Assembly: GCF_002802905.1 (NCBI RefSeq)
Contig: NZ_PEBK01000003.1
Location: 81,701-145,700, forward strand
DNA length: 64,000 nt
Source: Bifidobacterium simiarum
GTDB taxonomy: Bacteria > Actinomycetota > Actinomycetes > Actinomycetales > Bifidobacteriaceae
Direction of reading: 5' to 3'
Below the pieces are notes generated by a model, which saw only the letters and a list, made by a program, of their open reading frames with translations, was not told the origin of the DNA and searched no databases. This document shows, in pieces, positions 1-6,980 of the stretch (positions are counted from its first letter, which is position 1; each line of letters opens with the position of its first letter). A program made the translations under genes and the position numbers.

Positions 1-335
1 GTCTTTTGACCACCCTCAGTCCGCCTGCGGCGTCCAGCTCCCGCCAGCGGGAGCAGAAGACGTATGTCGTAAGGCAAATTCACACAGGCAAGACAAGCCC
101 GTAGATGGCCCCAGCTTCCCCTTGGGGAAAACCACGTGCGTCTTTTGACCACCCTCAGTCCGCCTGCGGCGTCCAGCTCCCGCCAGCGGGAGCAGAAGAC
201 GTATGTCGTAAGGCAAATCCACACAGGCAAGACAAGCCCGTAGATGGCCCCCAGCTTACCTTTGGGAAAGCCACATACGTCGTTTTCGGCCACCCTCAGT
301 CCGCCTAAGGCGTCCAGCTCCCGCCAGCGGGAGCA
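1..335. repeat. Tandem ~140-bp intergenic repeat, about 2.4 copies
   Basis: A unit beginning GTCTTTTGACCACCCTCAGT at base 1 recurs at base 140 and again, diverged and truncated, near 280 (the shared CACCCTCAGT lies at 11, 150 and 291, so the period is 139-141). Each full unit holds two small stem-loops, CTCCC-GCCAGC-GGGAG and CTTCCCC-TT-GGGGAA (imperfect in unit two), joined by a well-conserved spacer. The CCCTCAGTC...CAGCTCCC part is the dispersed family found at eight or so other places in this window. The array runs off the left edge. There is no convincing coding sequence. Confidence 0.85.
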
Positions 336-393
336 CGGTATGCGTAACCGAAGTCGCCCCACCCGATCACGCATACCGTATCGTGCCAATCAA

Positions 394-930
394 TCAGCCG
401 ATGATGGTAGCTCGCGGGATCTCCACGTTCTTCCATGCGGCGAGGCATTCGGTCAGGAAGGCGTGGTCCTTCTGATGGGGCAGCGCGGAGACCGTGAGCA
501 CGGCCAGCAGATCACCGTCGGCAGTCATCAGCGGGAATCCGCCGCCACACACCGCATAGTCGTTATGCGCGGCAAGATCGGCGTACTCACCGCCTTCGCC
601 GTCACGCTGCCAGCACGCCCATGTGTACAGCGAGCAGTGACCGGTCGCGGCGATGGTGTTGAACTTGCGCCGCATCCATTCGATGTTGCCCATGCCGGCG
701 CCCTTGGACAGATACCGGAACATCACCGTGCCGTTCGGACGGAAGATGCTCGTACCCAGATCGATGCCGGTTTCGAAGATATGGTTCACGACGGTTCCGC
801 CAAGCGCCCACGCGTCACGGTCGTCGAACCGTTCGACCTGCAGCAGTCGTTCCTGCTCAAGCAGCGTCTTCGCCAGTTCGCCGTAGGGATTCGGAGACGC
901 AGCGTTTGTGGCGGTCGTGGTAGTGGTCAT
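394..930 (-). CDS. UPF0303 / HbpS-GlcG-like protein
   Basis: A 178-residue soluble protein of the UPF0303 family, which belongs to the HbpS/GlcG-like (DUF336) fold; members are often annotated as heme-degrading domain proteins, but the cellular role is not settled. Visible family features are the RFDDRDAWALGG stretch near residue 40, a GHCSLYTWACWQ segment near 110 and the glycine-rich CGGGFPL loop near 140. The ATG at 930 is chosen because AAAGGAG lies seven bases upstream; a longer in-frame extension reads through repeat DNA and looks non-coding. The gene stands alone between two repeat-rich gaps. The family call is fairly sure, the function is not. Confidence 0.8.
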   Translation of the reverse strand: MTTTTTATNAASPNPYGELAKTLLEQERLLQVERFDDRDAWALGGTVVNHIFETGIDLGTSIFRPNGTVMFRYLSKGAGMGNIEWMRRKFNTIAATGHCSLYTWACWQRDGEGGEYADLAAHNDYAVCGGGFPLMTADGDLLAVLTVSALPHQKDHAFLTECLAAWKNVEIPRATIIG

Positions 931-1014
931 GATGTCAACTCCTTTGTTTGGCATGGTTATGAGTATGCGGTGGGAATATGAGTGAGGTGATGAAGCGATG
1001 CAGCTTCGTTGAAG

Positions 1015-1067
1015 CACCCTCATCAGTCGGCCTGAGGCCGCCAGCTTCCCCCGCGACGGGGGAAGCC
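1015..1067 (+). repeat. Dispersed CCCTCAGTC/CAGCTTCCCC palindromic repeat
   Basis: The sequence CACCCTCATCAGTCGGCCTG is followed by AGGCCGCCAGCTTCCCC-CGCGAC-GGGGGAAGCC, giving a short GGCC-type stem and a GGCTTCCCC-type hairpin. It is the same family as the units at 11, 150, 291, 9165 (reverse), 12488, 21821 (reverse), 44626 (reverse) and 44771. It lies just upstream of the UPF0303 gene start. Confidence 0.75.
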
Positions 1068-1084
1068 AAAAACACGGTCGAGCG

Positions 1085-1486
1085 ACGGCCGGCTCCAACC
1101 CGGTTCGGGTCCGACGATTAAGGACCAGCTTTTGCTCCGATCCCAAGGTCCGGATCAATTATGGGCCGGTTCGGGACCGGCAATTAAGGAAGGCCTCTCG
1201 TGGCCGAGAGGCCTCGCTTTACCAGCTCCGGGATTTTGTAGAAAATCCCTACGCACGGAGCCTGGTGAACAGTCCACCGGACTGTTCACCATCAGGAAGA
1301 GATCAAGCCTGCTTGATCTCTTCCTGACCCGGCTCCGATCCAGCAATTACAGACTGGCTCTTGCACGCAAGAGCCAGCGTCTTTCCGGCTCCGGGATTTT
1401 CGTAGGAAAATCCCTACGCACCGAACCTAGCTGACAGTCCACCGGACTGTCAGCTACCATCCGGAGATCAAGCCTGCTTGATCTCC
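1085..1486. repeat. Array of at least eight back-to-back stem-loops downstream of gnd
   Basis: Perfect stems lie at 1192-1213, 1230-1249, 1263-1291, 1293-1326, 1354-1377, 1393-1414, 1428-1456 and 1463-1486, with stems of 8 to 16 bp and loops of 2 to 4 bases. The trio at 1230-1326 is repeated at 1393-1486 with an offset of about 165. The two versions differ in stem sequence, yet both arms change together: TGGTGAACAGTCC against TAGCTGACAGTCC, each with its own complement. Further GGTTCGGG-type hairpins lie at 1099-1180. The last stem covers the final codons and stop of gnd. It may act as a 3'-end or terminator structure, or be a palindromic mobile repeat. Confidence 0.85.
1303..1338 (-). pseudogene. 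Displaced second copy of the gnd 3' end
   Basis: Read on the minus strand, 12 codons give SEPGQEEIKQA-stop, against TEPGQEEIKQA-stop at the true end of gnd 165 bp away. GAA/GAG, GGC/GGT and GAG/GAA are synonymous changes, and the first codon (ACC/TCG) is conservative. Upstream of these codons the frame is not coding, so this is a remnant or duplicated gene terminus and not a gene. Confidence 0.75.
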
Positions 1487-2922
1487 TCCTGGCCCGGTTC
1501 GGTCCACAACGTGTGGAATACGCCGGGCTCGTCGACGCGCTGGTAGGTGTGGGCGCCGAAGAGGTCGCGCTGGCCCTGGATCAGGGCGGCGGGCAGGCGC
1601 TTCGAGCGCAGACCGTCGTAGTAGGCCAGCGAGCTGGAGAACACCGGCATCGGGATGCCGAAGCTGATGGCGCGGGAGATCACGCGGCGCCACGAACGCT
1701 GCACGGTCTCGACGGCATCCTTGAAGTACGGGGCAAACAGCAACGACACATTGGCCTCGCCGGATTCGAACGCCTCGGAGATGCGGTTGAGGAACTGGGC
1801 GCGGATGATGCAGCCGCCACGCCAGATGCGGGCCACGGCGGCGAGATCGATGTTCCAACCGTACTCCTTGGCGGCTTCGGAGATCTCGTTGAAGCCCTGA
1901 GCGTAGGCGACGATCTTGGAGGCGTACAGCGCCTCGCGGATGTCGTTGATGAACGCCTGACGCTCCTCGAGCGGCATCGGCACCACTTCGGACGGTCCCT
2001 CAAGGCCCTGCTTGGCGGCTTCGGCGCGCAGCTCGGTCTGGGAGGAGAGGCCACGGGCGAACACGGCCTCGGCGATGCCGGTCACCGGCACGCCCAGCGA
2101 CAGGGCGGTCTGCACGGTCCAGGTGCCGGTGCCCTTCATGCCGGCGTGGTCGAGCACCACGTCGATGAACGGCTTGCCGGTCTTCTTGTCCACATGGTGG
2201 AGCACCTCGGCGGTGATCTCGATGAGGTAGGAGTTCAGTTCGGTCTTGTTCCACTCCTCGAACAGGTCGCCGATCTCGGCCGGCTCCATGCCAAGGCCGC
2301 GACGCATGAGGTCATAGCTTTCGGCGATGAGCTGCATGTCGGAGTATTCGATGCCGTTGTGCACCATCTTCACGAAGTGGCCGGCGCCGTCGGAGCCGAT
2401 GTGAGTGACGCACGGCTCGCCTTCGGCCTTGGCGGAAATGCTTTCGAGGATCGGACCGAGGGTCTTCCAGGATTCCTCGGTGCCGCCAGGCATCATGGAC
2501 GGGCCCTTGAGGGCGCCTTCCTCACCGCCGGAGACGCCGCAGCCGACGAAGTGCAGGCCGCGGGCACGGATGGCCTTCTCGCGGCGCATGGTGTCCTTGT
2601 AGTAGGCGTTGCCGCAGTCGACGATGATGTCGCCGGGCTCCATGAGATCGGCGAGCGCGTTGATCATCTCGTCGGTGGGTTCGCCGGCCTTGACCATGAT
2701 GATGGCGGTGCGCGGCTTGGTCAGGGAGGCGACGAACTCCTCCAGCGTCTTGGCGGGCACGAACTTGCCTTCGTCGCCATGTTCGTTGATCAGCGTCTCG
2801 GTACGGGAGTAGTGACGATTGTAAACGGCCACCGTGTTGCCCTTGTGCGCGAGGTTGCGAGCCAGACTCGCTCCCATCGCAGCAAGACCTACAACACCGA
2901 TATTGGCTTGTGCTTCGCTCAT
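1468..2922 (-). CDS. gnd: 6-phosphogluconate dehydrogenase, decarboxylating
   Basis: This enzyme oxidises 6-phosphogluconate to ribulose 5-phosphate and CO2 with NADP, in the cytosolic pentose phosphate pathway. The protein is about 484 residues, the normal length. The N-terminal dinucleotide fold shows GLAAMGASLARN near residue 11; the substrate site shows SGGEEGALKGPS near 129 and the catalytic lysine in GHFVKMVHNGIEY near 185. There are two adjacent ATG codons (2925 and 2922); the second is five bases from the AAAGG box and is preferred. The last codons EEIKQA and the stop lie inside a perfect 11-bp hairpin, and a second, largely synonymous copy of this end lies 165 bp downstream. The gene appears monocistronic. 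Confidence 0.95.
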   Translation of the reverse strand: MSEAQANIGVVGLAAMGASLARNLAHKGNTVAVYNRHYSRTETLINEHGDEGKFVPAKTLEEFVASLTKPRTAIIMVKAGEPTDEMINALADLMEPGDIIVDCGNAYYKDTMRREKAIRARGLHFVGCGVSGGEEGALKGPSMMPGGTEESWKTLGPILESISAKAEGEPCVTHIGSDGAGHFVKMVHNGIEYSDMQLIAESYDLMRRGLGMEPAEIGDLFEEWNKTELNSYLIEITAEVLHHVDKKTGKPFIDVVLDHAGMKGTGTWTVQTALSLGVPVTGIAEAVFARGLSSQTELRAEAAKQGLEGPSEVVPMPLEERQAFINDIREALYASKIVAYAQGFNEISEAAKEYGWNIDLAAVARIWRGGCIIRAQFLNRISEAFESGEANVSLLFAPYFKDAVETVQRSWRRVISRAISFGIPMPVFSSSLAYYDGLRSKRLPAALIQGQRDLFGAHTYQRVDEPGVFHTLWTEPGQEEIKQA

Positions 2923-3071
2923 CATTGCCTTTCGATAGAACGTTCGGGCGGTCTTCGCACCGCCTCGTGAGCACGATGTCTCATGCGCGATTAGATTATA
3001 CCATTCATCTTAATAAGAGTACTTTTCCATGTCCATAATCGCGATTTCGCGTCATGGACCACCCACACCCC

Positions 3072-3176
3072 CGAGTTTTGTGGCTTTGCTCATGAAGACA
3101 CCGGCGAAATCGCTGCTTCCGGCACCTGATTCCGCCGTTTTTTGCCCGGTCTCGTCATGGAAAGCCACAAAACTCG
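3072..3176. repeat. 105-bp inverted-repeat element (MITE-like hairpin)
   Basis: Perfect 16-bp arms CGAGTTTTGTGGCTTT (3072-3087) and the complement (3161-3176) are continued inward by CATGA...CCGG and CCGG...TCATG with small mismatches. The gap between the gnd start and the stop of the next gene contains little else. There is no T-run on either side, so a simple intrinsic terminator is unlikely. The layout fits a small non-autonomous element or a structured 3' region. Confidence 0.65.
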
Positions 3177-3194
3177 ACAGGTGCCGATATTCGA

Positions 3195-4022
3195 CTAACC
3201 TTCCAGAGGAATCCGCGACTCGAAACGGCGCAGATCGCCGGAAAAGGGATCGATGAACTCCAGCGAACGGGCCACCAGCTGCAGTGGACATGAGAAATCG
3301 TCGTAGGCGCGCTCGACGACCTGCGGGTACATCGGATCACCCACGATCGGCAGTCCCAACGAGTTCATATGCACGCGCAGCTGATGGGTCTTGCCGGTCC
3401 GCGGATGCAGCACATAGGTGCGGAACGGATGGCGAACGCGGCCGATCCCCCCGGCGGCTACTCTCCCGGCGGCTACTCCCCCGGCGGCGATTCGACCACC
3501 GGAACCCAGTTCGATCACGGTCTCGGCGTTCACCTCCCCCGGCTCCTCATAGGCCTGCAGAATCCCCCGGTCCTTGACGATCCGCGACCGACGCAGCAAC
3601 GGGAACACACGAGGCGGATCCAACGCCGTGACCGTGCCGAACCGCGGCCGCACAGCCGGCCGGCATGGGGCCAGGCATTCGTAGGTCTTCGTCGTACGCC
3701 GCTCCTGAAACAGCATCTGGTAGGCCCCGCGCGCCGACGGTTCGCGCACGAACACCACCACGCCGGCGGTGTCGCGGTCGAGCCGATGCGCCGGCGTGAT
3801 CTGCGGCTCACCGAAACGCTCCCGCAGTCGGATCAGCGCCGTGGACCGATACCACATGCCGCGCGGCGTGGTGGGCAGGAAATGTGGCTTGTCGATCACG
3901 ACGATCCGCTCGTCCTCATACAGCACCTCGAAGTCGAACGGAATCTCCGGCTCCTCGACCACCCAGCGGTGTCGCCTCGACGACTGCGGCTGCGATCCCG
4001 CCCCACGGCTTTGCTCACTCAT
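3195..4022 (-). CDS. RluA-family rRNA/tRNA pseudouridine synthase
   Basis: A 275-residue pseudouridine synthase that converts uridine to pseudouridine in structured RNA. The catalytic motif HRLDRDTAGVVVF (Asp in the second D of LDRD) lies near residue 85, preceded by VIDKPHFLPTTPRG, and the C-terminal HPRTGKTHQLRVH motif is present near 215. There is no N-terminal S4 domain, unlike RluD or RluC, so it is closer to the short RluA/YdfW-like group; the target base cannot be told from sequence. An insertion near residue 190 (RIAAGGVAAGRVAAGGIGR) is encoded by 15-bp tandem repeats at about 3450-3495. The ATG at 4022 is the first credible start, but its ribosome-binding site is weak. Confidence 0.85.
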   Translation of the reverse strand: MSEQSRGAGSQPQSSRRHRWVVEEPEIPFDFEVLYEDERIVVIDKPHFLPTTPRGMWYRSTALIRLRERFGEPQITPAHRLDRDTAGVVVFVREPSARGAYQMLFQERRTTKTYECLAPCRPAVRPRFGTVTALDPPRVFPLLRRSRIVKDRGILQAYEEPGEVNAETVIELGSGGRIAAGGVAAGRVAAGGIGRVRHPFRTYVLHPRTGKTHQLRVHMNSLGLPIVGDPMYPQVVERAYDDFSCPLQLVARSLEFIDPFSGDLRRFESRIPLEG

Positions 4023-4049
4023 ACCAAGAACCGTGCCACAACCGCGTGA

Positions 4050-4165
4050 CCGTCGGCCCGAGTACCACCCGATTCGTGTGATCATCAGCCCGGTCCGTGT
4101 GATCACCAGTCCGCCCGCGTACCACCCGGTCCGCGTAATCGGCCCGTGTAATCGGCCCGCGTGAC
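4050..4165. repeat. Degenerate short tandem repeats after a stop codon
   Basis: Units such as CGGCCCGTGTAAT, GGTCCGTGTGATCAC and GGTCCGCGTAATC follow one another directly downstream of the GH30-like gene, filling most of the gap to the RluA-type gene. On the gene strand several units contain GGGCTGAT or GGGTTGAC, which resemble the true gene end GGGTTGACC. Confidence 0.6.
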
Positions 4166-4167
4166 GG

Positions 4168-6780
4168 TCAACCCATGCGCTGGAATCGCACGATGGAGGC
4201 GTGATCGTCGGCGAAGGTGGGCGCATCGGAGGCATCGACGTCAAGATACCGGTGGGCGGCGGCGTTGGCGAGCTCCCACCGTTCGCCGTCCTCGCTGTTG
4301 ACGATCCAGATGGCGGCCCGGTCCCGCCGGGCCTGCGCCAGCGTCTCCTGCCGCAACGACAGCCGGTAGCCGCCCGAATCGTCCCCGGAGTCACCGCCCC
4401 CGCCGGAACCACCAGAGCCGGAGCCGGAACCACCAGAGCCGGCACCGGACGCCACCAGTACCTCCCCCGCGGCGTTGACGATCACATACTCGCGCAGCGT
4501 GGGGCGCGCCGTATCGGCGACGCCGACGGCGGTCATCCTCCACAGATCGGCCTGACCGGCCCCGCCGGGCTCTCCCAGCGACACCGTACCGGCGGCACCG
4601 GCAGTCCCACCATCAGCACCACCATCGGACCCGTCGGCTCCGGCCAGCGAGCGCGCACCGGACTCGTCCGTGATCCGATACGTCCCACCGCTTTCCACGC
4701 CGACGGCCCGGTCGGAGACCCCCGATACCCCGGAGATCCGGATGTCGGCGATCGACTTGCCCGGAATCGTGACCCGCGCGGTCATGGTCCGTCGGTTGAT
4801 GCGGACGGACCCCCGCGGCACGTTGCTGTACCGGTTCATCCGCGCGATCGTCGCCTCGGCGGCCGCGCCTCCCCTGCCGGAGAGCAGCGGCCGGCCCGTC
4901 GCGGACGTGACGTACAGGCTACCGCGGGCATCGTCGTCGATCCGGCCGAACTTCGACAGATCGATCGCCACGGTCTGCGGCAGCGCACTGTCGTTGCGGT
5001 GGACGACGGTGAGCGTATGCCCGTCCGGCGACTGGGCAGTCAGGGAGTCGTCGGCGTCGTCGTTGGCGATCACGACGTCCCCTTCACGCACGAATGTCGT
5101 GTATGCGCGCAGGGCGAGATACTTGGTGTTGGCCGTCACCGTGCAGGGACGGATGCCGGACGTGCGACCGCCGTTGTCGTGCACGGCCCGTTCGGAATAC
5201 AGGCGTCCGTCGGGCCCGGCGACCACGCAGTCGAAATCCACGAAGACGGTCCCCCAGTTGAGGTTCTCGCCTTCCGGATCGGCCGGATTGCCGTTGAGAT
5301 CACGGTCCGACGACGACATGTTGTACAGGTCCTCCACGGCCTGCCACAAGGTGAAGTCCTGCGATTGCAGACGGGTGATGTCGGCGTTGATCTTGCCGGC
5401 GAATCCCAGCGCGTTGGCGAAGCCGTACGGGTCGAAGCCGCCGGACTGCCAGTTGCCGTCCACCTCGCTCATCGACAGCGTCCTGCCGTCGCCCTGCGCC
5501 ATCAGTCGCGCGGCCAGCTGCCCGGCGGAACCGGTGTAGCTGTGCGTGTTGTACTGCCCGACCCGCGCCTTGTCGGCCGAGGTGTACCGGGACAATGATC
5601 CGACGAAATCCCAGGCGCCGGTCGCGTCCGTCGCCGAAATCCGGACGTTGTCAAGCCCCTTCTCATGCAGGGCTTCGTCGAACGCGGCGATGACCTGCCG
5701 CTGATGCCCGACGTCGACGTGCATGCCCTCCTGCACCTTCTTCATGCCGGTGCGATACGGGGTGATCTCCTTGGAAGCGCCGGCAGCCTTGGACTCACCG
5801 GCATAGTACCGGCGCCAGTACCGGTCGATCAGCGACCGGTCGGCGGCGGGCAGCGAACCGTCGGCGGCGAACGTGCCGGACGTGCCCCAGTTCGCGGTTT
5901 CGGATTCGTTGAGCGGATCGACCGTATCGATCACGACCCGCCGGCCGTTCGCCGTGCGCAGTCCGTCGAGATGCCGCACCACCTCGGCCACGTAGCGGGC
6001 GAACTTCTCCGGATCCCTGAGATTGTCGGCGCGGGAGTCGAATCCTCCGGTGACGTAGCCGCTTTCGGTCATGAACCACGGCGCTGAGTTCGCGAACGCC
6101 TCGATATGCGTCACGTCGCCGCGCTCCACGGCATGTTTCAACCACCATTCCTGCGCCTGCACGGCCTGTGCGGCCTTGGTGCCACGGGATCGGGCACCCC
6201 ATACGTAGGATTCGTCGGCATCGGGATCGTAGGCGGCATCGAGGCGCTTCCGATCTTTCTGCCGGGTGGTCACACGGCCGCGGGAGTCCGCGTACAGGCC
6301 CTTCGACCCGTCCGGATCGGGCGCCCAGTAGCCGGGCACGGCGCCGCCCTGCCGCATGAACGGATACCCGTAGGCCACGTCGGAGGCGTTGCCCCCGCCG
6401 ATGTTGTACCGGGTCATGTTGAGGTCGAGGCCGTCGGCGCCGAACAGACTCTCGTAGAGTTGCTCCCGCAGATCACGGCCGTAGGCGAGCGCCTTGCGAT
6501 AGGCCTGCGGACTGACCTCGTCCCTGTTGACGATGGACCCCTCCTCGCCGTAGCGGCCGGTCGCGTTGGCGAACCATGCCAGAGAGGTGCCCCAGCCTTC
6601 GAACGGGCCGTTGCGCAGCCACGGATTCGGCGTGATCACCGTGGCCCCTTCGTTGAAGGCGGCGGATGTGGAGCTGACCGCGATGAGGACCAGTCCCCCG
6701 CTGACGCACATCGCCACCACGGCGATCAGCGCCGCCAGCGTGCGTCCCAGACGCCCCAATCCCTGTTCATCATGCCCCAT
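4168..6780 (-). CDS. Secreted GH30-like endo-beta-glycanase with C-terminal lectin-like domain
   Basis: An 870-residue extracellular glycoside hydrolase. A single hydrophobic segment (about residues 15-40) should export or anchor it. The catalytic region opens with GPFEGWGTSLAWFANATG and TRYNIGGGNAS, typical of GH30; the likely acid/base is the Glu of LNESETANWG (about 292) and the nucleophile the Glu of SMSEVDGNW (about 439). A beta-rich domain follows, then a beta-trefoil-like region (YRITDESGARSLAG ... HRYLDVDASDAP) interrupted by a long Gly/Ser/Asp-rich insert. Family knowledge (GH30_5 beta-1,6-galactanases of bifidobacteria acting on arabinogalactan) suggests plant galactan side chains as substrate; this is inference. 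A TATATT box seven bases before ATG 6780 suggests a leaderless message. Confidence 0.8.
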   Translation of the reverse strand: MGHDEQGLGRLGRTLAALIAVVAMCVSGGLVLIAVSSTSAAFNEGATVITPNPWLRNGPFEGWGTSLAWFANATGRYGEEGSIVNRDEVSPQAYRKALAYGRDLREQLYESLFGADGLDLNMTRYNIGGGNASDVAYGYPFMRQGGAVPGYWAPDPDGSKGLYADSRGRVTTRQKDRKRLDAAYDPDADESYVWGARSRGTKAAQAVQAQEWWLKHAVERGDVTHIEAFANSAPWFMTESGYVTGGFDSRADNLRDPEKFARYVAEVVRHLDGLRTANGRRVVIDTVDPLNESETANWGTSGTFAADGSLPAADRSLIDRYWRRYYAGESKAAGASKEITPYRTGMKKVQEGMHVDVGHQRQVIAAFDEALHEKGLDNVRISATDATGAWDFVGSLSRYTSADKARVGQYNTHSYTGSAGQLAARLMAQGDGRTLSMSEVDGNWQSGGFDPYGFANALGFAGKINADITRLQSQDFTLWQAVEDLYNMSSSDRDLNGNPADPEGENLNWGTVFVDFDCVVAGPDGRLYSERAVHDNGGRTSGIRPCTVTANTKYLALRAYTTFVREGDVVIANDDADDSLTAQSPDGHTLTVVHRNDSALPQTVAIDLSKFGRIDDDARGSLYVTSATGRPLLSGRGGAAAEATIARMNRYSNVPRGSVRINRRTMTARVTIPGKSIADIRISGVSGVSDRAVGVESGGTYRITDESGARSLAGADGSDGGADGGTAGAAGTVSLGEPGGAGQADLWRMTAVGVADTARPTLREYVIVNAAGEVLVASGAGSGGSGSGSGGSGGGGDSGDDSGGYRLSLRQETLAQARRDRAAIWIVNSEDGERWELANAAAHRYLDVDASDAPTFADDHASIVRFQRMG

Positions 6781-6792
6781 ACCGCCCAATAT
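6772..6792 (-). promoter_or_regulatory. Probable -10 box and leaderless start of the GH30-like gene
   Basis: On the minus strand TATATT is followed by GGGCGGT and then ATG at 6780, so a transcript starting 6-8 bases after the -10 box would begin at or next to the start codon. No ribosome-binding sequence is present and the -35 region is poor. Confidence 0.45.
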
Positions 6793-6916
6793 AATCCGCC
6801 GAAAACACTGCCGAAATACGCGAAATCCGCATTCGCGCTGCTGAAACCGTCGGAAACAGGGGGTCTCGGCGACGATTTGCGCAGTGCGAATGCGGATGAC
6901 GGTATAAACGCGGACG

Positions 6917-6980
6917 CTACTCCGCGGTGACGCTACTCCACGGTGACATTACTCCACAATGCCGTCTACTCCACGGTGAC
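6917..6980 (-). repeat. Tandem copies of the glmS 3' end including the stop
   Basis: The true gene end GTCACCGTGGAGTAG (6966-6980) is repeated exactly at 6933-6947 and with one change (GCG for GTG) at 6917-6931; a partial copy, TTGTGGAGTAAT, lies between 6950 and 6961. The spacing is 16-17 bp, so successive stops fall in different frames. Confidence 0.85.

Noticed and set aside
1-335. CRISPR array at the left edge
   Set aside because: The repeated unit is about 140 bp with no unique spacers of regular size, and no cas genes are near.
1085-1180. tRNA-like genes suggested by GGTTCGGGTCC boxes
   Set aside because: They look like T-arms but no acceptor, D-arm or anticodon arm can be formed; they are simple hairpins.
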